Below, piece after piece: positions 9,763 through 19,128 of a DNA stretch of 64,000 nucleotides (positions are counted from its first letter, which is position 1; each line of letters begins with the position of its first letter). The translations under genes were made by a program, and so were the position numbers. The notes beneath the pieces are model-generated. The model saw nothing but the letters and a program-made list of their open reading frames with translations, searched no databases and was not told where the DNA came from. The DNA is from Chloroflexota bacterium. GTDB taxonomy: Bacteria > Chloroflexota > Anaerolineae > Aggregatilineales > Phototrophicaceae. The stretch lies in the NCBI GenBank assembly GCA_009841405.1, contig VXLV01000093.1:1-64000 (forward strand), written 5' to 3'.

Positions 9763-11460
9763 TTATTCAGTGTCCAGTTCGGCTTGCAGCGCCGCTCGCA
9801 GCGATTCTGGACTGGCGCCGTCGATGGTCCGGCCGCCGATGACGAAGGTCGGCGTGCTGCGTATGCCCAGCGCCGCGCCGCGATCGTGGTCGAACTGCAC
9901 CGTCGCCACGTGCGTGCCGGCTTCATAGCAACTGCGCAGGGCCGCCTCATCCAGGCCCGCCGCGCCGCCCAGCTGAATCAAGTCTTCGGCGCTGGCTTTC
10001 CCCTGGTCGGCTTGTACGAATATCGCGTCGTGCATTGTCCAGAATTGCTCGTTGCCCTGGTCAAGCGCGCATTGCGCCACTTCGGCCGCGCGCTGGCTGT
10101 AGGGCGGCACGATGATGGGAATGTCGCGGTAGACGAAGTTCACCTGCCCGCCGAATTCTTCCAGCAACGCTTCGACAATGCCCTCCTCGTGCCAGAACTT
10201 GCAGGCGTGGCAGCCATACGCGCCGTACTCAATCAGCGTGACGGGCGCGTCCGGATCGCCCAGGATCGGGTCCAGCTCCAACCGCGCCATCGTCTCCGCG
10301 CTCGGCGGCTGGTAACCGTAGAGCAGGGTGTCTGGATAGAATGCGGCCCAGGCGAACCAGAAATGCGGGAAAGCATTGATCGCTTGCAGCTGCGCGCCCG
10401 CCAGCTCGCCGCTGGTGGAGCTGCCAAAGATGTTCCAGACGCTGCCGGTCTCGGCGTCGACGATCTGGCCGTCTTCGACCCCGAACGCAAGCGTCCGCCC
10501 GTCAACCTGCCGATCAAATAGCGCCGCCATGCCGACATCGCGCGATTGGTCGATGTGGGCGGCGTCCAGCGCGCTGAAGGCGCCCGGCTGCCAGATGGCG
10601 ACCACATCGCGCTCGGCCAGCCGGTCATTGACGACAACTGACTCGGCGAGTACGGCGAAGGGATATGCCACGCGGACATCGCCTATGGCCGCGCCCAGAA
10701 CGCGCTCGGTCGCCATCAGTCGGCCGTCCGGCGCGCCCATGAACAGGAAGGGGCGCTCACTGCTGTCATAGTTGACATAGGGGTTGCTGCCGTAAAAGCG
10801 CCCTTGCGTCGACAGCACCTCGCCCTGCGGATACTGCGCTTTGAACGCGCCGTAGCCGACCAACTGCGAAGGCACGATATCTAGCAGGGTCCCGGTGTGA
10901 GCCCCAACGATGCCCTCGCCGGTCAATTGCTGCCACAGCGACTGCGTCAGATCGTCCCACATGATCAGGTCGCTGTTGCGCAGCAAACCGCTGACGCCGA
11001 AGCGCAGCGTGTCGCCGCCAACCCGCCGGTCGAAGACGATGGCGCTGTTGCAGAGCGGGCAGAAAGTCACGGCGACCGGCGTATCGCCGATGACATCGTT
11101 AGCGATTTCATGGCGCGTCAGAATCGCCAGCGGATACGCGCGCGCAATACCGTCGATTTCGAGCGCGATGACGGGCGAGTTTGCATGCAGCCACAAGTCG
11201 GCCGTGGCCTGATCGTCAAATTGCGGATTGTCGATCGGCGGGATGCCATCGCGCCCGACTCCGCCCGACATGATCTCGTAGAAGACGCCCTCGGCGCTCT
11301 TGCAAACATCGGTGAGATTCCAGACCCGCTGCCAGTTGGTCAGCAGCGCTTCGTCATTAAATGGCGCCGGCGGCTCGTCGCAACTGAGCTGCGCCAGGGA
11401 GACGGCCGGCAGCAGTGTTACGAGAAGCGCCAGGGCGAAGAGTTTGAGTCCCTTATACAT
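9763..11460 (-). CDS. DUF3179 domain protein fused to C-terminal DsbA-like thioredoxin domain
   Basis: DUF3179 motifs GGVGRDGIPPIDNPQF, VTFCPLCNSAIVFDRRVGG, DLIMWDDLTQSLWQQLTGEGIVG; C-terminal YGCHACKFWHEEG (CHAC) with DsbA-like ..GIRSTPTFVIGGRTIDG. Confidence 0.85.
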   Translation of the reverse strand: MYKGLKLFALALLVTLLPAVSLAQLSCDEPPAPFNDEALLTNWQRVWNLTDVCKSAEGVFYEIMSGGVGRDGIPPIDNPQFDDQATADLWLHANSPVIALEIDGIARAYPLAILTRHEIANDVIGDTPVAVTFCPLCNSAIVFDRRVGGDTLRFGVSGLLRNSDLIMWDDLTQSLWQQLTGEGIVGAHTGTLLDIVPSQLVGYGAFKAQYPQGEVLSTQGRFYGSNPYVNYDSSERPFLFMGAPDGRLMATERVLGAAIGDVRVAYPFAVLAESVVVNDRLAERDVVAIWQPGAFSALDAAHIDQSRDVGMAALFDRQVDGRTLAFGVEDGQIVDAETGSVWNIFGSSTSGELAGAQLQAINAFPHFWFAWAAFYPDTLLYGYQPPSAETMARLELDPILGDPDAPVTLIEYGAYGCHACKFWHEEGIVEALLEEFGGQVNFVYRDIPIIVPPYSQRAAEVAQCALDQGNEQFWTMHDAIFVQADQGKASAEDLIQLGGAAGLDEAALRSCYEAGTHVATVQFDHDRGAALGIRSTPTFVIGGRTIDGASPESLRAALQAELDTE

Positions 11461-11560
11461 GATCTGTCCTTTTGATTTGGCCTGCGAGTCTTCAGTGAAT
11501 CCAAGATTGTAATGAGAACCTCTGCTGTTTCAGCGCAACCTCCAATATCGTCGCAAGGTT

Positions 11561-11586
11561 GTAGGGGCGAGCCAGTGGCTCGTCCG
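11561..11586 (+). repeat. GTAGGGGCGA hairpin repeat, copy a
   Basis: gtaggggcgaGCCagtGGCtcgtccgc, slightly degenerate. Confidence 0.7.
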
Positions 11587-11805
11587 CGCTCGCCAAAAAT
11601 TGGATTTGCCTTTTGCATCACTAACTTGGACTTACTTCTGTCAATCGCTTGTGCTATTTGCGCCGTTAGCATAAAGCAGTCGTCTTACAGATAAGTTACA
11701 AACGATTCCCCGGCCGAAGACGGTTTGCGTCGGCCCGCGCTACAGCTGGCCGCAAGTCAGGAGTCGCGCGCAGCCGCCCTATGAATATCCGCGCGACCCG
11801 ACATA

Positions 11806-13170
11806 ATGGAAAAGCTACTTTACGTTGACCGCAAAGGATTGCCAGCGCAAATGACCCGGCCGTCCACTGTGCTTGACCGATCGCTAGGTATTCTGGCGAT
11901 CATTGGATTACTGGTCGCTCTGCTCGGCATCGGGTTTGACCTCGTCCCGGGCAGCAGCCCAGGCTTTAGCGCGCCACAGTTGGCCCTGGTCGCGGGGGGA
12001 GCGGCGCTGTCTGTATTTGGCCTGGCGTTGCGGCGGCCACAAACTCGGGGAGCGCTGCGAAGTTACCTGGGGAAGCATTTTCGGGCCATAGTCATCCTTA
12101 CCGTATTGACGCTCTTGGTTCTGGAGTTCGTACTTACCGCCACGGGGTTTCAGACCTACTTCCCGTACGCAGTGCCGGAAAAGTTCCTGGACCCGGCGCC
12201 CTGGTGGACTTGTGACCAATCAGGCTGTCATTACGTGTATGAGGAAATGGTCGCCGCCTGCGCGCGGGGCGAGCTAAGAGACTTGCGCTGCATTGTCAAC
12301 CGGCAGGGGTTCCATGACACGCAGGACTTTGTAGTCGAGCCCGGGTTTGAGCAACGTCTGCGCGTGCTGGTATTGGGCGACTCATTTACGTTCGGCGGGT
12401 CTGCGGATCCAGGCATGTCATTTGTTGAGCTTGTCGAGCAAGCGCATCCTGAATCCGTGGTCTGGAATACGGCCATTCCGGGTTCCGGCACCAACCAGGC
12501 TGTGATGAGCTTCAATACTTACGCGCCTGTCCTGCAACCGCAGCTTACCATACTCGGCTTCTATATGAATGACTTTGACGATAATATGATGCCTGTCGAC
12601 AGCTACTTCATGGGTGTGGATTCGGTGAAATATCCGCTATCGATTCGCAAATACCAGATTGACTTGCGCGGCAACCTGGTCAAGCTGGATCGGCAGTCGG
12701 ACCTGTATTATCGCTATCACCGCGTCGATCCCCCCGTCAGTGAATTGCACCGCATTGTTGGGATAACGCGCCTCGGCAGCCTCGGATTGCGCACGGTCGA
12801 CGCGGCGCTGCAGATGTTCAGCAAGGCCGAGGGGACTCGCCTGCGCCGACGGGTCGAGGTCACGCGCGGCTACCTGGAGGCGCTGCGCGATACTGCCGCT
12901 GCAAAAGAGACGCAATTGCTCGTCCTGCTGATTCCCACGCGCGATGACATAGCCGAGGCTGGCCCGCTTTATCGGAGCGCGCTTCGCCTGCTCGATGACC
13001 TTGAAATCGCCTACATCGATCCCATCGATATTCTGGATGGCCAGCATGATTATGCGTCGCCGCCCGATGTGCACTGGAGCAACGCCGGGCATCAGAAGAT
13101 CGGATCGCTTCTCTCCGCTTGCCTTGAACGATTTATCGCTGATGCAGATCTTGCCAATTGCGCGGGTTAG
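11806..13170 (+). CDS. Membrane-anchored SGNH/GDSL-type hydrolase, copy 1
   Basis: N-terminal TM helices; VLVLGDSFTFGGSADPGMSF (block I), GSGTNQA, catalytic DVHWSNAGHQKIG. Confidence 0.8.
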   Translation: MEKLLYVDRKGLPAQMTRPSTVLDRSLGILAIIGLLVALLGIGFDLVPGSSPGFSAPQLALVAGGAALSVFGLALRRPQTRGALRSYLGKHFRAIVILTVLTLLVLEFVLTATGFQTYFPYAVPEKFLDPAPWWTCDQSGCHYVYEEMVAACARGELRDLRCIVNRQGFHDTQDFVVEPGFEQRLRVLVLGDSFTFGGSADPGMSFVELVEQAHPESVVWNTAIPGSGTNQAVMSFNTYAPVLQPQLTILGFYMNDFDDNMMPVDSYFMGVDSVKYPLSIRKYQIDLRGNLVKLDRQSDLYYRYHRVDPPVSELHRIVGITRLGSLGLRTVDAALQMFSKAEGTRLRRRVEVTRGYLEALRDTAAAKETQLLVLLIPTRDDIAEAGPLYRSALRLLDDLEIAYIDPIDILDGQHDYASPPDVHWSNAGHQKIGSLLSACLERFIADADLANCAG

Positions 13171-14291
13171 CTGCTGACGCCGTCCAGCCGGGTCGCCGGG
13201 TGAAAGGCCGCCCAGGCGAACCAGAAGTGCGTGGCTGCGTGAGTCTGACGAAGTCGCGCGCCGACTAGGGGCCCGGCAAGAGCTTCGCCCAGGATAGACC
13301 AGCGGCTGCCGGTTTCGTAGTCCGCAAAGCCGTCGCCGTCGTGATAAAAGCTCAGGGTCCGCTCGTTGTCCAGTCGGCGCTCAAACATCAGCGCCATGCC
13401 CACATCCCGCGACGAGTCGATGTCGGTTTGGTCCAGCGCGCTGGCGGCGCCCGCCTGCCAGAAGACGACGATGTCGACATCGACGACCCGGTCATTGATG
13501 ACGCGAAGCTCCCGCAGCAGCGGGAAGCTGTAAGCCAGGGGCAGCTTGCCAATCTCGGCGGCCAGGACGCGCTCGGTAGGATGAAGCCGACTGTCGGGCG
13601 CGCCGCGGAAAAGGAAGGGCGCGACGCTGCTGTCATACCCAACGTAGGGGTTGCGGCCGTACGCGCCCAAGGGACCCTGTAGCACGTTGCCCTGCGGATA
13701 GCGCTCGCGGAAGACGCCGAAACTGATCATCTGCGAAGTCACGAACTCAAGTCGCTGTCCGCTGTATTCGCCGGCGATGGCGTAGCCGGTCAGCTGCTGC
13801 CACCAGGATTCAGTCGCGTCGTCCCACATAATCAGGTCGCTGTTGAGCAGATTGCCGGTGACGCCGAAGCGCAGCGTTTTGCCATCCACGCGCCGCTCAT
13901 AGACCAGGGCGCTGTTGCAGAGCGGGCAGAATGTCACCGCGATGGGTATTCCGCCAACGACATCGTTGACGATTTCATGACGCGTCAGCACCTCCAGGGG
14001 ATAGGCGCGGGCATCGCCGGCGACGTTGACTGCGACAAGGGGCGAATTGGCGGAGAGGTGAAATACGCTCTCGACCGGCTGGAAGCGCGGATTGTCTATC
14101 GGCGGGATGCCATCGCGGGGAACGCCGCCGGATACCACGTCGTCCAAATCAATCAGCGACTTGCTGAAGTCGGTCTTCCAGCCGGCTGTCGGTCCGGCCA
14201 TCATCGCATTGCCGAACCACCAGAATGCCGCCAGCGCGATTGCCCCGGCAATAAGCAGCCTAAGCGCGCGTGAACCCGGTATCCGTGACAT
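13167..14291 (-). CDS. DUF3179 domain protein
   Basis: ATG at 14291; GGVPRDGIPPIDNPRF, VTFCPLCNSALVYERRVDG, LIMWDDATESWWQQLTG. Confidence 0.85.
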   Translation of the reverse strand: MSRIPGSRALRLLIAGAIALAAFWWFGNAMMAGPTAGWKTDFSKSLIDLDDVVSGGVPRDGIPPIDNPRFQPVESVFHLSANSPLVAVNVAGDARAYPLEVLTRHEIVNDVVGGIPIAVTFCPLCNSALVYERRVDGKTLRFGVTGNLLNSDLIMWDDATESWWQQLTGYAIAGEYSGQRLEFVTSQMISFGVFRERYPQGNVLQGPLGAYGRNPYVGYDSSVAPFLFRGAPDSRLHPTERVLAAEIGKLPLAYSFPLLRELRVINDRVVDVDIVVFWQAGAASALDQTDIDSSRDVGMALMFERRLDNERTLSFYHDGDGFADYETGSRWSILGEALAGPLVGARLRQTHAATHFWFAWAAFHPATRLDGVSS

Positions 14292-14353
14292 CAAGTCTCC
14301 TGCGGCAAAGCGCAATCGCGGCGCGGCCGCTCCGTCCAAAACCGAGCCGCAGC

Positions 14354-15523
14354 TTAGCTGCTGTAGATTCGCGTCTCTGGATAGAAAGCGGCCCAGGCAA
14401 ACCAGAAGTGCGGGAAGGCGTTTATCCAGCGCAGTTGGCGGCCTGCGAGCTCGCCGGAGATGGCTTCGCCAAATGCGTTCCAGGTCGATCCCGTTTCTTC
14501 GTCGCGAAATCCGCCGGCGCCCTCGGCGACGAAGCTCAGCCGTCTACCGTCCAAGGTTGCTTCGTACATGCCGGCGGCGCCCGTGTCGCGGGCGTTGTCG
14601 ATGAGTCGGTCGCCAAGCGCGCTGGCGACGCCGCCCTGATAAAATATCACGAGCGGCGTATCCGCTACGACGTCGTTGATGACCCGCTCCGCCCGCAGCG
14701 CTTTGAAGGGATAAGCGACTGCGACTTCGCCGATGGTCGCGGCCAGCACGCGGTCAACCGGCGAATCAAGCCGCGGGTCAATTTCGCCCCGATACAAGAA
14801 GGGGCGGCCGGGTTGCGAATCGTAGTCGCCGTAGGGATTGACGCCGTATCGGCGGTTGTAGCCGGTCTCGCGCGACATCACCAGGCCATCGGGGTATCTC
14901 GCTGCGAAGCTGCCGAAGCCGATCACTTGCGACGGCACGATATCCAGCAGCGTTCCCGCATAGGCGCCAACCAGGCCTTCGCCCGTCAGCTGCTGCCACC
15001 AGGATTCGCTCTGCCGGTCGAACATGATCAGATCGCTGTTGCGCAACATACCGCTGACGCCGAAGTCCAGCAGCTCGCCAGCGACCGTTCGCGCGAAAGT
15101 GACGGCGCTATTGCAGAGCGGGCAGAAGGTCACGGCAATGGGCAGACCGGCGATCTCGTCATTGGCGATTTCGTGCCACATCAAAATCGCCAGCGGGTAG
15201 GCGCGCGCATCGCCGTCGATCTCCACGGCAATCACGGGCGAGCGCTGGCTGAGCCATTCGCCCGCGCTTTCGATGGTTTCCAAGGCCGGGTCGGTGACCG
15301 AGGGGATGCCGTCCTTGACCGGATTGCCAACCGAAATCTCAGCGAAGTCTACGATACTCTGGCAGAAGTCGGTCGACCAGTTGACTGTGCGCAGATTGGT
15401 CGGGCGGCAATCCTGTTCATCCGCGCTTAAGACCTGCGCCGCGCCGAGTAGAAACGCGCCGGCGACGAGGACGAAGAGACGCAGTAGATGGCTCGCGCGA
15501 GGCGAAGTCTCGATAGCGCTCAT
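14354..15523 (-). CDS. DUF3179 domain protein
   Basis: VTFCPLCNSAVTFARTVAGELLDFGVSGMLRNSDLIMFDRQSESWWQQLTGEGLVG; N-terminal signal/TM. Confidence 0.85.
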   Translation of the reverse strand: MSAIETSPRASHLLRLFVLVAGAFLLGAAQVLSADEQDCRPTNLRTVNWSTDFCQSIVDFAEISVGNPVKDGIPSVTDPALETIESAGEWLSQRSPVIAVEIDGDARAYPLAILMWHEIANDEIAGLPIAVTFCPLCNSAVTFARTVAGELLDFGVSGMLRNSDLIMFDRQSESWWQQLTGEGLVGAYAGTLLDIVPSQVIGFGSFAARYPDGLVMSRETGYNRRYGVNPYGDYDSQPGRPFLYRGEIDPRLDSPVDRVLAATIGEVAVAYPFKALRAERVINDVVADTPLVIFYQGGVASALGDRLIDNARDTGAAGMYEATLDGRRLSFVAEGAGGFRDEETGSTWNAFGEAISGELAGRQLRWINAFPHFWFAWAAFYPETRIYSS

Positions 15524-15726
15524 GCGGTGATTTTCCTTGCCGGCCGGTCACTGCCTCACAGGTTAACGCACGCTCATTACGATTAAGTTACGTCTTTTCG
15601 CGTGCTGTTGACATACTGCAGCGGCCGGACTGCTGCCTGTGCAAGCCGCCGGGCTCATGGCGTGTAGACTGCAGCCTATATGCTATATTAATCTTCTGAC
15701 CTTGATTAGGCACATATAACGCTCTT

Positions 15727-15846
15727 CGAATTATCGGCGACCCTGGGACGGTACGCACGCTGCAAGCCTATAATCGTCATGCGCCCTCCCATGAGCCGCA
15801 GCTTGCCACTCTCGGCTTTGCGATGAACGATTTCGATGACAATTAG
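15727..15846 (+). pseudogene. Relic of an SGNH hydrolase (third copy)
   Basis: Frame reads RIIGDPGTVRTLQAYNRHAPSHEPQLATLGFAMNDFDDN*, alignable with GIPGAGTNQALLAFEVYAPVLRPQLTILGFVLNDFNDN of the intact copies; no intact ORF around it. Confidence 0.7.
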
Positions 15847-15849
15847 AGA

Positions 15850-17328
15850 TTGGACCGCGCCGGCGAAACAGTCTTCGGCCGCTCGCTTGCGGCGCACGTG
15901 TTCGCGGCATTGAGCGTTAAATCGTGGTATAGTTGGGCGCGCTCAATAAAATGTGCCAAACTGCAAGTGTTGCGAGGTTGGCGACTTGTACACGGCAGAG
16001 GGCGGCGAACGCTCTTGAAACCCGTCACGTCTTTGCTCTTCTTCTTCGGCGTCTTGATTGCTCTCTTCGGCATCGGCGTCGATTACTTGTTGCCAGACGC
16101 CAGCCCCGGTATCAATCTGCCTCAGCTGCTCGTTATCCTGGCTGGATTGGCAGTCAGTTTACTTGCGACGCGGGTTCAAAGCGCTAGATTCCAGCGGGCG
16201 GTAACTAGCCGGCTCGGACGTAGCTTGGCGGCGGCTCTTATTGTCGCGTTGACCACCATCATTGCGCTTGAAGTTGCGCTGGCGGCCGCCGACATACGCA
16301 CGCATTATCGCGATTTCTCAACCGATACCACGCTCACTGCTCGGCCCATGTGGACATGCGGCGCAGCCGGCTGCCACTACGTCTACGAGGCGGTTCAAGC
16401 CGGCTGCGCGATCGGCGAGTTCAGCGGGCGACTCTGCAGCCTCAACAAGCAGGGCTACGCAAGCGCCGTAGATTTCGCGCGGCCAGCCGACTGGGAAGGC
16501 AGACAGCGTATTTTGCTTCTGGGCGACTCCTTTACCTGGGGTTTGTCCTCGACTATGGGCTGGTCGTTTGCAGAATTCTTGGAGAGGGAATTGCCGGACG
16601 CGCTCATCTGGAATACCGGCATCCCTGGCGCGGGCACCAACCAAGCGCTCTTGGCCTTCGAGGTATACGCCCCGGTCCTGCGCCCGCAGCTGACAATCCT
16701 GGGTTTCGTCCTCAATGACTTCAACGATAATTTGCTGCCAATCGACTCGTGGCTGAACGCGCTTGACGCCGATGGACAAGCGATCCACATTCGGAAATAC
16801 GCCATTGACGAACGTGAAAATGTTACTGCGCTCGACCTCGAAACGCTCGGCTTCATCAGCGCGCATGGCCGGCAACCGCCTTCTCACCCGCTGGAAAGAT
16901 ATCTGGGCGTCACGCGCTTGGGCACCTTGCTGCTTCGATTTAGAGACATGACCGCGGGCCCGACGGAACCGCAAGTTTACGAGCGCCGCCGCCAGGTCAC
17001 GAAGCAGTATCTGCTTGAATTGAAACAGGCAGTTTCGGCGAGCGGCTCGGAACTGCTCGTCATCATGGTCCCCTACGCGGCCGATGTTAAAAGAATTGAG
17101 AGCCCTAATCGGCGCTTTCGGATTGCCACAGAGTTGATGCGAGAACTGGAAATTCCATACCTGAACCCGATCCATATCCTTGATCCAGTATCCGATTACT
17201 ATTCGGGCGACGAAGGCCACTGGACCAACTCCGGCCATCAAAAGGTCGGCGAGCTGCTCAGCGAGTGCGTCCAGCGATTCCTTGCCAGCGGCGCGTTCGC
17301 CGATTGCGCGCACATCGTGACGCCCTGA
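15850..17328 (+). CDS. Membrane-anchored SGNH/GDSL-type hydrolase, copy 2 (start uncertain)
   Basis: ILLLGDSFTWGLSSTMGWSFAEFLE, GAGTNQAL, GHWTNSGHQKVGELLSECVQRFL; paralog of 11806..13170. Confidence 0.8.
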   Translation: MDRAGETVFGRSLAAHVFAALSVKSWYSWARSIKCAKLQVLRGWRLVHGRGRRTLLKPVTSLLFFFGVLIALFGIGVDYLLPDASPGINLPQLLVILAGLAVSLLATRVQSARFQRAVTSRLGRSLAAALIVALTTIIALEVALAAADIRTHYRDFSTDTTLTARPMWTCGAAGCHYVYEAVQAGCAIGEFSGRLCSLNKQGYASAVDFARPADWEGRQRILLLGDSFTWGLSSTMGWSFAEFLERELPDALIWNTGIPGAGTNQALLAFEVYAPVLRPQLTILGFVLNDFNDNLLPIDSWLNALDADGQAIHIRKYAIDERENVTALDLETLGFISAHGRQPPSHPLERYLGVTRLGTLLLRFRDMTAGPTEPQVYERRRQVTKQYLLELKQAVSASGSELLVIMVPYAADVKRIESPNRRFRIATELMRELEIPYLNPIHILDPVSDYYSGDEGHWTNSGHQKVGELLSECVQRFLASGAFADCAHIVTP

Positions 17329-17361
17329 ATGCCCGCCCGCTAGAGACGAGGATGCCGACGG

Positions 17362-18738
17362 ATGGCAAAAGCGCGCAGCGCCTTCGTATGTGCCAGTTGC
17401 GGCCGGCGCAGCCCGGCTTACTTCGGGCGCTGCCCGCAATGCGGCGAGTTCGGCACGATGAAGGAGCAGGTTGAGCAGAGGCGCCGCGGCCCCGACGTGG
17501 GCAGCGTCGCCCGCGGCCCTGGCGCTCCGTCGCCGCAGCGGCTCGGCGATATCGAAATGAGCGCGGACGCGCGCATCGCGCTGCCGATTGAAGAATTCAG
17601 CCGCGTGCTTGGCGGCGGCCTAGTGCCGGGCTCGCTGGTGCTGCTGGGCGGCGAGCCCGGCATTGGAAAATCCACGCTGGTCCTGGAGCTTTCGGCCAAG
17701 CTGGCGGCGGCGAGCGGCCCCGTCCTCTATGTCAGCGGCGAGGAGAGCGCGCGCCAGATCAAGCTGCGCGCCGAGCGTCTGGGCCTTGGCGCGCCTGACC
17801 TGTATTTGCTCACCGAGACCGATATCAGCGAGATCATCAGCCAGGCGCGGGCGCTGGATCCGGTGCTTGTCGTTATCGATTCGATTCAGACGACCCACGA
17901 CCCTGAGTTGAACTCGGCGCCCGGTTTGGTCGCGCAGGTGCGCCATTGCGCGACCGCCTTGCAGAAGCTGGCAAAGGGCAGCGGCCCCAGTATTCTCATG
18001 ATCGGCCACGTGACCAAGGACGGCAATATCGCCGGCCCGCGCGTCCTGGAGCATATCGTTGACGCCGTTCTCTACCTGGAAGGCGATCCCTTCCAGCAGT
18101 ATCGGTTGCTGCGCGGCGTCAAGAATCGCTTCGGCGCGACCAGCGAAGTCGGCGTCTTTGAGATGCGCGGCAGCGGCCTGGCGCAAGTGCCCAACCCGTC
18201 GGAGGCCTTTCTGGAAGAGCGCATGATTAACGCGGCCGGGTCCGCCATCGCCATCACGCTCGAAGGTACGCGCCCGCTGTTGGTCGAACTGCAGGCGCTG
18301 ACCAGTCCGTCGGCCTTTGGCAATCCACGGCGCACGCCCAATGGCATTGATCTGAATCGCCTGCTGCTGATCAGCGCCGTGTTGAGCAAACGCGTCGGTT
18401 TGAAACTCTGGGAGCAGGATATCTTTGTCAACGTGATTGGCGGGCTGCGGATCACCGAGCCGGCTTCGGATTTGGCGATGGCGCTGGCGATCGCGTCCAG
18501 CTATCACGATCGGGCGTTGCCGGCTGATCTCGCCATAGTCGGCGAGGTTGGGCTCAGCGGCGAAGTGCGCCGGGTCGGGCAACTGTCGGAGCGGCTGAAC
18601 GAGGCGCGGAAGATCGGCTTCAAACGCGCGCTTGTTCCCAAGCTGCGGCGGCGCGCCCGGGATTTTCCCGCCGACATCCAGCTTATTGAAGCGCGCAGTG
18701 TGCGGGAGGCGCTGCGCGCGGCGCTCTCGGGCGCTTGA
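17362..18738 (+). CDS. radA: DNA repair protein RadA
   Basis: Zinc motif CASCGRRSPAYFGRCPQCGEFG, Walker A GGEPGIGKSTL, KNRFGATSEVGVFEM (RadA KNRFG motif), C-terminal Lon-like region. Confidence 0.97.
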   Translation: MAKARSAFVCASCGRRSPAYFGRCPQCGEFGTMKEQVEQRRRGPDVGSVARGPGAPSPQRLGDIEMSADARIALPIEEFSRVLGGGLVPGSLVLLGGEPGIGKSTLVLELSAKLAAASGPVLYVSGEESARQIKLRAERLGLGAPDLYLLTETDISEIISQARALDPVLVVIDSIQTTHDPELNSAPGLVAQVRHCATALQKLAKGSGPSILMIGHVTKDGNIAGPRVLEHIVDAVLYLEGDPFQQYRLLRGVKNRFGATSEVGVFEMRGSGLAQVPNPSEAFLEERMINAAGSAIAITLEGTRPLLVELQALTSPSAFGNPRRTPNGIDLNRLLLISAVLSKRVGLKLWEQDIFVNVIGGLRITEPASDLAMALAIASSYHDRALPADLAIVGEVGLSGEVRRVGQLSERLNEARKIGFKRALVPKLRRRARDFPADIQLIEARSVREALRAALSGA

Positions 18739-18790
18739 ATTTGCGACAAACCAAGCTAGAAATGCAAATGCCGTACCAACGAAATCCTCT

Positions 18791-19105
18791 ATCACCACAG
18801 AGGAAAATGAGATTACAAAGCACTAATCGAAGGCAAGTAAGCGAAAACTATTCTCGCGAAACAGAATCCCCAAAATCATCGAGTGCGTGTAGGGGCGAGC
18901 CATTGGCTCGCCCGCAAATCTCAAGATTTGTAGGACATGATTTGCAAGACTTACTCGCGTCTACTGAGGGCACAGATGCAGTCGTACTTTTTCTACCGAA
19001 ATCCAGACAGCCGTTCAACAGATGAAGACTTTTGCCGGGATACCATCAATTCATTGCTTTACTCGGCGCCCTCTGTGTATCCTCTGTGTACTCTGTGGTA
19101 AGGCT
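18791..19105. repeat. CACAGAGG-type inverted repeat region (MITE-like)
   Basis: Left ATCACCACAGAGGAAAATGAG, right CCTCTGTGTATCCTCTGTGTACTCTGTGGTAAG; no supported ORF inside. Confidence 0.5.
18889..18915 (+). repeat. GTAGGGGCGA hairpin repeat, copy b
   Basis: gtaggggcgaGCCattGGCtcgcccgc; 5' flank agaatccccaaaatcatcgagtgcgt is shared with copy c. Confidence 0.8.
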
Positions 19106-19128
19106 TGATGGTACACGACCGCGCTTGT

